From positions 186,001-250,000 of the forward strand of contig JARGSG010000265.1 of the NCBI GenBank assembly GCA_030374805.1: a stretch of 64,000 nt of DNA, written 5' to 3'. The position numbers were made by a program, and so were the translations under genes. The stretch is from Gracilaria gracilis (Eukaryota; Rhodophyta; Florideophyceae; Gracilariales; Gracilariaceae). Positions 23,477 to 34,948 of the stretch are shown here, one piece after another (the stretch's first letter is position 1; every line of letters begins with the position of its first letter). The notes under the pieces are model-generated. The model had not been told where the DNA came from. It was given only the letters and a program-made list of their open reading frames with translations, and made no database searches.

Positions 23477-23803
23477 CTTGCGAGCGGTTCAATACTTAAT
23501 GTATCATTTGGACGACTTCTGTGCACACAGGCTTTGAAAACGGAGAGTACGACCTTTAAACCGCGACTTACGCTGGGCAACCCCGCTTGTGGTAGCTTCC
23601 TTCAGCGCATTCTCAAGGTTTTTTCTCTCCGTGACAGTTCGGAAGCCCGTTTATTTATACCTCACTTATTTCACGTAAACGCTCTTTGCGTGAACTTCAT
23701 GTCTTTGGAATGCGATCCAAACTCGGTTGGGTTTTGCTTTCAGTATATTTTTCTTAGATGGAATGTGTTTGCGAACATAATAGAATAGGAGATCGCCGAG
23801 GAG

Positions 23804-24362
23804 ATGTTGACTCCGTACATGGTCCTGGACATGCAAAGACTGAAACACAAGGTTCGAGAAACACGAGAGTCCTTGTATGCTCCGCCAAGTGAGAAGACGA
23901 AAATTGTAAACGGGGTTCTTCAAAAGAAAAATATAGGTGGCTTTCCACACAGCCTCGACGATGAGTGCGATGCCGACTTGCGGGTTCTAGGGAAAGAGTT
24001 CTTGCAAGAAATGGAGAAGATATGCAAACAGAACGGCCTGTACAGCTTGGATTTGGATTCAATTGAAGAGTGGATAAAGTTCAAGAAAATGAGAGCGAAG
24101 GTTAGACATTCTTCTGCAGACAATTCTGAATACATTACGTCAATCTAAGCTCTTTTTGAGGTTCGAAAAGTTATTCGAGGACCTGGAAAAGCCCAGAAAG
24201 GATAAGCATTGCTCTGCCGAATACGAAAGTGGGACCAGTACTCGAGAGAGTGGCGCTGGAGATGTTCATGAACTTCGTCGCGAGTTCATAAACATTTTAT
24301 GCTCAGACGAAGACGACTTTGGGAAACAGGGACACCATGCGTCACGAGTGGGGCGGTTTTAA
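23804..24362 (+). pseudogene. Unrecognised helical protein, divergent from the ParB-like gene
   Basis: The plus-strand ORFs 23804-24148 (114 codons) and 24156-24362 (68) are rich in Lys and Glu and look alpha-helical (for example LGKEFLQEMEKICKQ and EEWIKFKKMR). They are protein-like but have no domain I know. They lead into the methyltransferase-like relic on the same strand and may be its N-terminal region. Their orientation is opposite to the ParB-like gene, leaving about 330 bases between the two starts. Confidence 0.4.
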
Positions 24363-24399
24363 CATCTAGGAGACCGTTACTGACCTGCTCCTGAAAAGT

Positions 24400-25340
24400 A
24401 TGTCAAATCTTCAGTGCATGAGCGTGGACAAAATTTGGAATCATTTACGGAAACCCTACTTTGCCGCATATCACTGCGACATGAAAGACCTTGAACATAC
24501 GCATCAGACCTTCGTCAGTGACAGCAAACCTCTGTTGAGCGGAGGTTTAACTAAGACTCGCAGACCCACCATTCAACCGACGAAGGAAGAGAAGCAAACG
24601 CAACAGTTCTCATGATTAGTTGGATGAGGAAGACATGGTAAGCACCATGGAAACCACTTAGTTCTGCTTTGCGTGCAGGTGGGCACTTCACCATAATCTG
24701 TTTCATGGTCCAGAATTATTTGTAGTATAAGATTCTTTTTAACAACGCTAGTGTTATGTAAACGGAAGAAAGATGAGGCTTTTTGAAGGCTGTGTTTGAA
24801 TTGATGCCAATCGAATGGCGTTTATTGGTGATCCAGGCAACATCGTTAGTAATCCAATGAAGTATGTGTTCCAGTGTTTAACAGAGTACGCCGTATATGG
24901 AGTGCAGCGCGGACTGACGGCAACAGAGGAAGCAATTTTAACCCCGTTTCACCAAAATAAATTCGTCCTCATCACATTCCCTGCGAACAGTAACGTCATT
25001 GACCGAGTGCCTAAACCGAAGAGTGGTGAGGGTTAATCTGGAGCGTGGCTGAAAACGTTGTCTTCGTACGAAAGTTTCAGTAAATAAGACCAGAACAAAA
25101 GTCTAGGGATTGGATAGAGAAGTTGATTCGTCGATTCACCAACCAGGTTGACCTTTCCATGGACCCGTTTGCAGCGACTTTGTCTACTGGTATGGCGTGC
25201 ATCTCACTTCCCAGACATAGAGAGTTTCTCTGTTGCGAGAAATACAGGGCTGGTTTCTGCAACGCCAAGTATCACAGCACCGCGCTTATGCTCGAGGTCA
25301 TCCGCGATCGATAAAATGACATCGCTTTTGAGCAAGTAAT
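24400..25340 (+). pseudogene. DNA methyltransferase-like relic (N4/N6 amino-MTase type)
   Basis: Segments in changing frames follow the order of amino-methyltransferases whose SAM site is at the C-terminal end. Near 24670-24710 a stretch reads LRAGGHFTIICF, like the strand after the target-recognition motif (LkpGG...i.c). Near 24880-24910 comes TEYAVYGVQRG, like (n)EYil.a.kg. Near 25100-25250 comes WIEKLIRRFTNQVDLSMDPFAATLS, then TGMACISL, R and E. This matches the lI..fTnpgd.VLDPFaGtGTT..A...gR.....E block, with the DPF at 25162-25170. The glycines of the SAM loop are partly lost (AAT for AGT). No catalytic DPPY is certain. It is dead as it stands. Confidence 0.5.
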
Positions 25341-25559
25341 CTTTGATGCAGCTTCGACAACGTACGACAGAAATACTAGTACAGGTCAATCTCGGCTGCA
25401 ACGGGAAGCTCCGTTTGGACAGTTCTAGTGTCAAGGGGTGTCTTTTTATATTTTGGCAAAACACTGAACGCATGGCTAACGAAATGTACTTCGTCAAATA
25501 TCACGAAGGCAACATAGTGCATTTGAGGCGGTTTCTAACGGCAACACTCCGTTATGGCG

Positions 25560-26440
25560 CTGCGACTTGATGCAGCTTGGACAGAATGAGCATCTCCATA
25601 CCTCGCAGCTCCAGGAATGCGAAAAATAGCACCCAGTCGCTCACGCAGTAGCAGTCGGGGCCGTGGGTTATCACATTAGTGTGGTATCAGATGGTCGTGA
25701 AGAAGCACGGCGGCATGCTGCTCATCAGCGTGTACAGTGCTTGCGTGGCGCTTACGCCATGCTTGCGCTGGATGCTGCGCTGCATTGGGACCACCAGCGC
25801 CACGGCCACGTTGTTCTTGATCTCCTCAGATAGCACCGAGTCCCCATGTAGATAGCATACAGCAATGCCAACGTGCCTACCATCTCGAATGCCTCTACAA
25901 AGACGTCCGCCATGCGATGAGCTGCGTTGCAGTTTCTGAGCTCGTTTGATACTCTAATGCTGGTGGCTCTCTTCTACACCACAACAATTTCCACGGCCTC
26001 TCCACAGTTGTTCAATCTCATGCAGCCCACCCCAAATCTCCCCTCTAACGCCCCTGCGTTGGCGTCTTCTCGCTGTGGCTATGAAGAAAAACCATCTGAA
26101 ACCAGCTGGAAGTTCAAATCTTCACCGAAGTGGTTGCAAATTTGACCCCGGCTTCCACCAGCAACGTGTCTTCGGCTCTCTGAAGGAAATCGGCGATCTT
26201 TTGCATGACATACACATCCTGGTGGTGTCTGCTCTGCTTCACTTCCCGCTCAGCGTTTCGAGCTGCGTTTTTCGCCAGTTAGAAGAAAAAGCCTGTGTAC
26301 ACGGCACGCACGGCCGCGAGAAGCATTGTCTTCTAGCAAGTCATGGTTCCTCTTTGAGTGTGGAAGTCTACCTGAAAATATCATTCGGGTCTGTAAGTCC
26401 GTCATGATCAGCGTCTGGAAGGAATAGAACTTTATTCATT
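25560..26440 (-). pseudogene. EF-hand-like and membrane-segment protein relic, C-terminal part
   Basis: On the minus strand, 26415-26380 encodes DADHDGLTDPND, which fits a 12-residue EF-hand or TSP3-type calcium loop (acidic at 1, 3, 5, 9 and 12, Gly at 6). Downstream, across stops, come MLLAAVRAVYTGFFF, a charged helical stretch (KNAARNAEREVKQS, then YVMQKIADFLQRAEDTLL), and then TLALLYAIY and WVLFFAFLEL, which look like membrane segments. The region is GC-richer than its surroundings. It reads like the C-terminal half of a large membrane protein. I do not recognise the family. Plus-strand ORFs here are shadows. Confidence 0.45.
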
Positions 26441-27487
26441 AGAGCACGTAAGGTGTACGACTTTTGAGACCGTATTGCATGGCATCAAATGAATGTAATA
26501 CATGGGAATAGTTACCATGCGATACATCTCTTCTGCTGTAGAAGTTTGCCTCTGACTTGATGTGGCAGTGCTCAGACTCTCAATCCTTATATCGTCCTTA
26601 GGACACTTCGTTTTCAGCCTGCGAAATATCGTAAAGTCGTGCATCAACACCGGTAGTGCAAACACCATCCTGAGATTCGTTTTTCTTATAATTGTAACAA
26701 CACAGGCTGGCCAACATATTGATACTTCCCGGAACGCAACTCTGGTCGGCATCCAACTTAACACTTACTAGATATACCATAAAATTCCACGTTGAATATC
26801 GCTGTCTCCATATCGAGTGCATAACCATGGAGCTTGCCTCTCAAGAATATCTTTGATTCCTGCTGCAAGTCTTTCTCATGTTCATCTCTTTCCTTTTTTC
26901 AGTGACATCTCGGTAGCGTGAGGAACGCAGAGTCACGGCTTATAGGACTGGAGCGTCGGTCGGGGGGGGCGAGAACACAGCCTCACAAGTGGCAGTGCAA
27001 TATCACCCAGCTTTCCCCCGACGCCATAAATACTCTTCTACGGAAGAAAATGGCTTCTCTATACGGTTCTGCTTCTACTTGGGACTTTCCATAGAAGTTG
27101 CAGTAACACATTTTCATAAGCGGCACAGTTCGATGTCGGTTTTCTTCGTCCTCGTTATCAGCAGAACCTCCACGAACATCCGTGGTCCCCATATTCGTCA
27201 AGAGTTCTTCATTCCACACTTTTTCTTTCTCAAAGGGTTTGTTCGCGCCAAAGAATCTTGCAGACGAGGCATCATCTCGTGATACTGCGTCAAGCTGATT
27301 CCTTCTTGAGCAACTCGATCATTGTTGACGTCGAGCAGAAGTATATATAGGACATTTTATACAGTACAAGCGTCTTTAATTTTTGGATAAGTAACTCTCT
27401 TTGCTTCGGCAATAGAAATATTGGCCGGGCACTCCTTCCATTTGAATTACTAAAGAAATACGTAGCCTTGAATTGTGCTGTGATAGT
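26440..27487 (-). other. Unassigned decayed minus-strand coding sequence
   Basis: The minus-strand frames 26764-26432, 26828-26598 and 27219-26983 read as protein-like but share no motif with anything I know. A Cys-rich patch (SLCCYNYKKNESQDG near 26690-26735) stands out. The position between the C2-like and EF-hand-like pieces suggests they are parts of the same broken gene. Confidence 0.3.
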
Positions 27488-28160
27488 CTACGCCCACCAT
27501 GTTTGGAAACAATTTAGCTCAATTACGGTTACGTGGACACCCCAGGTCTGAAAAGAAATGTGGAGGGTGTAACCAAAACTACTCTTCAACAGAATGCCAG
27601 AAAAAAGTGACTTCTTATATTCAACATAATCATGGTGACGCGGTGCTCCCCCAGTGGCACAGCGGTAGTAAAGAACTTTGATTAAACGAACTGGACGTTT
27701 GATTACATTAGGATCCTGCAGCACGAATTCCTGACGGTACAAGGCATTACCAGGAAGATCGAGCGTTTGCTTTGCATCCACAATGTACACGTCAATCTTT
27801 TTTGGTGACCCACTTAGGTTTCAATCGAAGAGCTAAAAGACGATATTTTCATCCTCAAACTGCAGCCAATATGTACAATAGAGAAACCGAGTAATTTTTA
27901 ACCAAAAAAATTTTCTTTAGTATCTTTCGACTCGTCTTCTTCGTAGTGCTCGTCATGACGGCACACACAAAAGGGTCAGAGCTGCCCATATTATCAACAT
28001 CGCGCATATCGGGCAACGAAAAGACGTTGACCATTACCCTCCACTCGCTATTGGGCAGAGAGCTGAGGATCTGACTGTAAAAGTTGTTTCTGCTGTCTAT
28101 GGGGCTGATTCTTCCCGCCAAACAAAATGAGGCAGCGCGATAATGCTCACAACCAAGCAA
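27488..28160 (-). pseudogene. C2-domain-like fragment
   Basis: The ORF 28160-27855 has, at residues 42-80, VMVNVFSLPDMRDVDNMGSS followed by DPFVCAV. This matches a C2 domain (V.V..A..LpdmD..G.SDPYV), including the calcium-binding aspartates. The next frame (27790-27488) begins YIVDAKQTLDLP and may be a second, weaker C2-like strand pattern or a continuation. C2 domains bind phospholipid, often with calcium. With the EF-hand loop and membrane stretches further along the same strand, this would suit a calcium-regulated membrane protein. Several stops and frame changes make it a pseudogene, or a spliced gene that I cannot resolve. Confidence 0.45.
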
Positions 28161-29719
28161 ATGCAGCTGTATTCGTAGTTCGGAGGGCGTAATGCGGTCA
28201 ATGTCAGTGCCAAAGTCAATTCGAGCGGCTCCGAGGCGGACTCGTCAATGATGGCTGTAGGCGGAGAGCAACAAATCAGTCGACGCGTATTGTCGTGTGC
28301 TTATACTTTCAAAATATGTCGAGGGCGGAGAACAAGCCCAATGGGAGAGTCAAAACGGCCACCCTTAACGAGGGTGATGTCCGCTGGAAGCAACAGTCGC
28401 ATCTCACCTTACATCGTATCTATAGGGGTCAAGCAACGCACCAAAGCCCTCCCAACTCGTGAAGGTACACATGTCACGCATGACTGAAGGGAAAATGACC
28501 ATGTCATTGTAAATCCACTTCACCAACATGCTGGTGTAGTTCACATGCAGCCGGGCGAGGTGTCGCAGACAAATATCGGTGGAAGAAGTGCTCGATCATC
28601 TCGGCTGCGCCATGCTTGTGAACTGTGACGCGCTCGATTACATTGTCGACGCTGAGGTCAAACCCATGCCAAGACGACCACGACATCAAAACGCCGGCCT
28701 CCCACACGGCGAACGCGTGCCAAAGGTCGAGTGTATAGACAGTTATTGCTGCGCTGATAGATCTCCAGGAGTCAGAGGCGGCACGTTGCGGAGGCGATGT
28801 GGCAGCACCAGAAGAGATCGCCGACGGTGACGTAACCGTGACGTGTTGGTGTTTGGTGATAGTGATGGTGGTGGTGTTGACGCGAATCTCGCGAATTTCG
28901 AGGTCATAAATCCAGCCGTTGATCTTGGCGTTGATCGCAAAGGGCGACGAGTATCCCAGTCAGAAGATGGAGAGACAGTCTCACACGACGAGCGTGGCTG
29001 TTATGGGAAGGAAAATCTTGTCAAGCGCTCTTTACACCTTTGGAATTTGTTCTCGCACCTGTGACTGTACTTTGCGTGAACAACTGATGAAGGCAACTTC
29101 TACCTGCGTTGTAAAAAGTCCCAGTGGCCCGTTGTACGTGGCGGACTTCCAGAACAACAGGAGCGCCAGAATGAGGAAAAGGTAGGGACAGAATCTCCTT
29201 CACGATATCCGGTATCAAATTGGTAGTGGCGGTGCCAGACACGCCTCTGAATTCATCTGCCACGACCTTGCCGGCCGCACCCATCACAGATACGGAGGCA
29301 TTTCCCACACCATATTCGGCGACACGCGCGACATTGTTGTTGCCTCACCGATCCATGTTACCGTTTTCTACGTTGTTGACTGCGCTGTACTCCACGCGCT
29401 TGGCCAAGCGCACTAACAGGTTGGCGCGCTACCTATTTCTGTATACGACGGCATGTCGTTGCTACGCGCGCGTGGTCGGTGCGGCCGTGGCAGCTCCGCT
29501 GCGGTACAGTAGCGACGAACCGTCGGTGGCGGGTGACGCTGTGCCGGTGAGAGTCCCGGGAGGCGGCGATGGGGACGATGTTGCCTCCACTAGCTGCAGC
29601 GTCGTGCGGGCATCGTAGGCCCTTACGAGTAACGTCGCAGTAGGCACGTACGGCGAGGGCGCCGCCAAAGTGTCAAACGGCGAGGAGCTGCCGTTGTTTG
29701 CTGTAACTTTTAGCGACAT
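28161..29719 (-). pseudogene. Decayed membrane protein coding sequence, GC-rich
   Basis: On the minus strand, ORFs 29719-29462 (Ser/Thr/Pro/Ala-rich, disordered-looking) and 29308-29021 are followed by readable sequence in other frames. The segment near 29205-29140 reads EILSLPFLILALLLFWKS when frames are switched, a clear membrane helix. The stretch before it (NASVSVMGAAGKVVADEF) is protein-like. I recognise no family. The sequence continues in the same direction toward the C2-like piece at 28.1 kb, so it may be the upstream part of that gene. Plus-strand ORFs are shadows. Confidence 0.35.
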
Positions 29720-31120
29720 GAGGGGGTGATGAGATGTAATACTAGGTGTGAAATGAGGTAAATGCGGTGCTATCGAGTCAGAGAGAAAGAAAACAGAGAC
29801 TGAAGAATGCGGTGTGGGGTTTTAGAAAGTCTGGTTGGTTGGCGATTAGAAGCTCGAAACGCAACGTATCACACGCTACCGGCGTTAGCGCCACTCGCGT
29901 GCTCGTTTTGACATGTAGCAGATACGTGCGCAGTCGTAACTGGTAGAAGAAAGCTGGCAAAGAAACGGGCCTACACACGCTCGTAAGTTGTGATGAGTCA
30001 TCTACGTCAAGCTCAGATTGTAGGCACATACCGAAGCCTACTGTTCTCACACGTAGGCATGTCACGTCAACGGCGGTACTTAACGATGTGGATACTCACT
30101 GCAGGCCATCATGGCGCAGCAAGTAGTTTTCAGTGTGATACGCGCATGGAGCTTTTCGACCACGTCTACGAATAGCGCACTTGAAAGAGTAGTTGAAAAC
30201 GTACCACAGCAAAAACTGCTGTTGTTACCGCATCTGCATGGTCGGCTGAGCTACCAGCGTCATCCGTTCTGCGCGAAACGACAACGTGTGCGCATTACGC
30301 GCCTTGCACGCGCACTGCGCCAGGAACGCCAGTACTTCGCGAGCACAGTTTGTTAGCGCGAGCATACTAGATGGCGTCAGTAGCGGTTCTTGCGCGGATA
30401 CAGCACAGCCGGGTCAGTTCAAGAACAGTTCGCACCCTTGCAGGCACTCCATCGCCCATGGCGTCAAAATCGGCGAGATCTGTGAAGAAGCTAGGCACGT
30501 TGTGCAGTGCATCGTCGCCCCTCTCAACAGCGACGTAACGGAATGCAGGCGTGTCGAACCAAGGATGCAACAGCACGGACAGCATTTACTCCGCATCGTG
30601 AAAAAAGTCTCACCCCTGCTACCGCCGCCGCACCGCTACCGCACCGTCCAAGCAATGTCTCGCAAGAGCATACGAGTCATTTTGCCTCTGCATATAATCA
30701 TTGTCATTCCCGAACAGCACCCCCTGTCGCCGCTGCAGCTATGGCTGCCGTCGCGCCTACTGCAGTGCCCGTCTTCGTCTTTGATCCCTCCACACCGCCC
30801 TCACCGCCTCCATCCAATCGGAGGCGTGGGACGTCAAAATAAAGTGCCGCCTGTCCACTGAAGCTCTCGCAGCCCCCCCGCGGCGCATGCGCCAGCGCCA
30901 TTTTCAAAACGCCCTCCCTTGCGCTAACAACAATCTTAGCAACAATGCCCTCTTGGAAATTTCCCCCCCGCTGCCACGCAAGGCATTGCGTAGACCAAGA
31001 TCGAGGACCATTTGTACAGCCCAGGGCAGATGGTGGCCATTCCGCCGCACCTCTAGCAACAACACGGCTCCAAGAACTTTGAAATTTCTTGTCAGAGCGT
31101 AGATGATTCCCTCGTCATGT
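29720..31120 (-). pseudogene. Decayed minus-strand coding sequence, unidentified
   Basis: The ORFs 30585-30367 (LLHPWFDTPAFRYVAVERG) and 30907-30704 (ALYFDVPRLRLDGGGEGG) look like real protein sequence. They are separated by stops and frame changes. Base composition is as GC-rich as the adjacent membrane-protein relic and unlike the AT-rich DNA beyond 31.1 kb, so this probably belongs to the same former gene or to its neighbour. No domain is recognised. The interval 29720-30060 contains nothing readable. Confidence 0.3.
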
Positions 31121-32921
31121 ACGTCATTATCTAAGAAGTAAAATTATGACAATGTCGGCAAATACTGCATTATATGGCATCAGGGCTTCGATAGAGATGG
31201 TGCGAATCGCAGTTCATGGCGTTGTACCACGGGTTCTATGATCACTTTTTCTTGTTCGAGTTGCACATTTGCTTGGGCCAGCACATCCAGCGTGAGGAGG
31301 CGGTGCTGAGATTCTAAGCTACGGCACCCACGACAGTTCACCGATATGACCCTGCCTTTACAAAGCGTTTACAGTGGAACCCCTGGCTATGATAGGATTG
31401 TGTGGTCCTCCTTCGCATTGATTTTCTTTTCTATCAAGGCTTCTACTTCCTTGCATCCATTCATTATCTCCAGAAACCATTCCGTAGAACGGCAAAATGC
31501 TGCCAAGATAAATAAGGCTCTCAATTACCAGAACGTTTCGGGAGAGAATCCTGAAAGTGGTTAATAGCATTCAGAGCATTCGCTTTCATTCTTGAGAAAT
31601 CCATCTTTGCTGGCATACTCGTTCAGATACATGGTAAGATAGAATTTAGGGACATTGGGTTCTTTCTTGGGAAATGGAAGCGAATACCTATAAGAGCATC
31701 TTGAAAACACTGGCTCAACGGATATCAGCTTCTGTATGATCCGTTGTGGGACCCCTACCAATTCTGATGTAACCAAAAATGCATGGATTCTATTGTACTC
31801 CAATTCCCTGGCAAGGTCGCTAAGGTCGAAAATTCTATGGTTTAATCGCTTATTCTGGTATCGAGAATGATCTGAATGTTCCCGTGAAGATGAATATCTT
31901 AATGATGGAAGAGAGCTTGTGGATGGGTGGGGCTCATTTGCACTGTGTAAGATCGTATCACCTTGCTCGTTGTCCGCTGCATGAGTCGAATAACTATATC
32001 GTCAGTGATACTATTTTCGGGGTCCACATTCACCAGGGGCTCATGAAAAGGGCAGTTCTTATCATCTTCTATATGGATAAGATCATCTGGACATTGTTCA
32101 TCATAATTGTCAAAAAAGTTCTCGGTCTTTCATCGCTTTCTCCTTCTTTGTGAAACAGAGAGATTCCAATTAGGGTTTGAAGACGGCAGGGAATCTACCG
32201 AACCATGGTTCTCGAAATCTATAGATTGCATTCGTTTCCACATTCTTCTTCTTTGTTTCGGTTCGTTCGAATCGAGATGTTGCTCACCGAAATGAGCATT
32301 CGAGTTATCGCTGTTAATTTCCCCCCTAAAAGATTCCTATCTTGTTCACAATTAGTTTCCAATCTGCTATTTCTTCGAAAACTTTTCGTTTCGGATGAAA
32401 GTGGACGTCACCATACAACATGAAAGCAGGGGGACTGGGTGGGTGACTCTGTGCGAAGGTACAGCAGCTCTCAACCATATACTGACGAATATTTGACGAT
32501 GGATGTCTTGGTAATAAATTTCACGGAATTAAACATTTTGAAACAAACTTTATGAGCTTCCTAAGTGGTAATTTGTTGTTCAAGACAGGTTTCAGAATCT
32601 TCAACGATCTATTCTTCGGTAATAAACAACTGGTTCCAAGAGCGATAAGTGCTGGCTTCTTGATTTAGACAAAAAGTGGCGGTCTTACTGGGACGAAGTG
32701 AAATTCATCGACAGTATCTCAGCGACGACCAGTACTGCTTCTTCTATCATGGCTTTCATCGCCCACACCGACTTTGGTTCATCTTTTCCTCTCATTATAT
32801 CTCTGTTTTCCTTTCGCACCATTACTTCCCTGAATATCTTTTTGTCCTCCGCCTCTTGCCGTCAACAACTGAAACCGGTTGCGCATGCTTTTTATTCCTA
32901 AGTGGGGAGGCCTGTCTAGCC
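31121..32921. other. AT-rich region with one possible minus-strand fragment
   Basis: The minus-strand ORF 31803-31561 extends upstream in frame to about 31900 and reads IFDLSDLARELEYNRIHAFLV and later KFYLTMYLNEYASKDG. It looks protein-like but is unrecognised. A minus-strand stretch near 32860-32700 (VMVRKENRDI) may extend the ParB-like relic downstream. Otherwise I see nothing. Confidence 0.3.
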
Positions 32922-33800
32922 TTATATATATTCTTGATTAGAAATTCTGTTGCAATTCTCTGCCGGTTTTTCTTCCGTTGAGCACCCTGCACTGTCTGTC
33001 TCTATTTCTTCGTCATTGCCACCAACTCCTTGGCTCACACGCCGATTACTGGCTGTCACTTGAGCAAGAAAGAGTAACGTCTGCATCAATTTTAGTTCGT
33101 TCTCCCACATAATGAATCCATGTAGCGCCGTAAGAGCAGTTTCACAAGACTGTGATGCATTTTCCGAGGGTGTAACACTTTCAATGTCATCCATGAGATA
33201 GTTAACAAAGCTTGCGTGGGTATACACGTTGTCAGCAAACATAATCTTTCGCGTTATAGTCGTTGACTCCTTCAAAGCAGAACCGATCAAAAGCATTTCT
33301 TCCATATTTACTGGACGTGCAACCATTCGATGCAGGGGATTGCAGTTCCAGAACAGTGTTCTAGGAACCAACCTGTACTCATCTCTTTTCTCCATGGTCT
33401 GCGACGCCCTTAGACGTTAAATTCCATCAACCACCGAGCACTTTACCCTGAACCGTCCGCATTAAAATTCCTGGCGTGTAGGAAATCGAGGGATCGTCAC
33501 CAGCGCTGTGTTCACTGACAGCAGTATTTCTTATTCTTGCAGGCTCTTCACAAAACTCTGCACATGTGAGCATTTATATACTTGATAGTTCGAACGATGA
33601 GTTTGGAAACACGCACAACAGAATTCCCTTGGGCGAGAAAGACAGACACCGAAAAAATGTCTGGATCAAGGCTTTTGAATCCATCCGCCTTAGATTTGGA
33701 CTCGCTGAATATCACGATATGCTGAAATTCTTTCGCAAAATCGATCTTACAAAGCTGTTCATGGCCATGTTCTGAAAACAACGGAGCAGAGCACATTCGT
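32922..33800 (-). pseudogene. ParB/Srx-like domain protein, copy 2, degenerate
   Basis: The minus strand parallels the gene at 22.0-22.7 kb in the same order. YINAHMCRVL (near 33575) matches SNVHVQSL. After frame changes, KCSVVDGI-stop-RLRASQ (near 33450-33405) matches KYCIVDGCRRLRAQQ. The frame 33395-32922 (157 codons) has TRKIMFADNVYTHASFVNYL, matching KRKMMFAGNVHAIASVVNYL. The VDG core is intact, but a TAA replaces the residue just after it, so the copy is dead. Its tail (residues 100-157) is acidic and disordered. The two copies are paralogues from an old duplication or from two insertions of one element family. Confidence 0.6.
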
Positions 33801-34085
33801 AATGTAGAGAATGAGTTCTAGACACTTGCCAGCTTCTTTTAAAGTACAGAGATGCCCGTTATATCTGAAAGTGCTATTGAAAGGTTGTTGAAAATAGGAC
33901 CAGTACGATTACAATTCTCATACAGGCATTCAATCCCATCATCCATTTCGAAGATTTCTGCTTGCAAGGTCCTATGTACATATGTGCTCATTCTGGCAGG
34001 CTTCTAACTCGGGGAGATTGAGCTGGATATCGGCCTCTCCGTCTTGCACTTACGCTCGGTCTCTGCAGTTTTCCAACTTCTTACC

Positions 34086-34439
34086 TTAAATGTAAAATGT
34101 AATGCCGAAAATTCGGTTTTCCCGTAGAAATTGGAATGCAGACTTTGGAAAGCTCCTAGTTCTTCTAAACTTGTCCGGGGACGGATTTGAATGCTTCAAA
34201 AACAGAAGGGAAAGACGTATATCTTCCTGGCGAATTGTTTGTACTGTTTTGAACTCTATACCAGCTATATTTAGTCGTGCTTTCAACTCTCTCATCTTCA
34301 AAGTGATACTGGATGCTTTTGAATCCAATACGCAAATCTTCTGGTCATCAGAATAATGAAATAATAGAAATCCAACGTGTTGAGAAACGAACCAATGCTC
34401 AGGTTCTTCCAGCCTGGCAAAGACTGCGCTCCAGAACAA
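34086..34439 (-). pseudogene. Possible C48 (Ulp1-like) peptidase fragment
   Basis: This 117-codon minus-strand frame contains EHWFVSQHVGFLLFHYSDDQ followed by KICVLDSKAS (residues 13-43). The spacing of HW and a later DS resembles the His and Asp region of Ulp1/SENP-type cysteine peptidases. About 35 residues later comes RQEDIRLSLLFLKH, where such enzymes have Q.(N)G.DCG.F; the catalytic Cys is absent. It lies about 290 bases upstream of the second ParB-like relic on the same strand. The assignment rests on a short pattern and may be wrong. Confidence 0.3.
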
Positions 34440-34948
34440 TTAGTACAAATTCGAAAACCCCACTGACGGCTTTGGTAGGGATGAAACAAAGGTCATGTTT
34501 GTCTGGGTTGTCTGTGGACTACGAATACTCATTTCGCTACTATGCAATGCATCTTGTTCTCTTTTGCTGAACGAAACAGATTCTGAAACTCACCAGTGAA
34601 AGCATTCTCGTCCTCAAATGATGAGGAAGAAACCCGAGTAGTGCATACCTGCTCACGTTCTACAGGGGGAATTTAGGGGGGAATTTATTTAGAAAATCAA
34701 TTATGACATGGATAAATCAGCAATAGAAAATCCTAGTTCATGGGGAGGACCGCCACAATCTCTGTATCACATTTCGAAATAAAAATCCGGAGATGTAAAG
34801 GGTCATGCAAAGCTGTATCTTCTTCCATTTTTTTACAGGTACAAGGTGTCAAGGCCGATTTTCTGTCTATGGAGTGACACAGCTAAGATCGCCAGTTTCA
34901 GTTTCAAATATAACTGTTCCGAGGCGAGGGTGGAGAAGTTAAAGTCTG
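34440..34948. other. AT-rich left flank of the retroelement array
   Basis: No gene is seen. The base composition changes abruptly at 34949, where the first LTR begins. The bases directly before the LTR (AAAGTCTG) would be one half of any target-site duplication; the other half lies outside the window. Confidence 0.5.
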
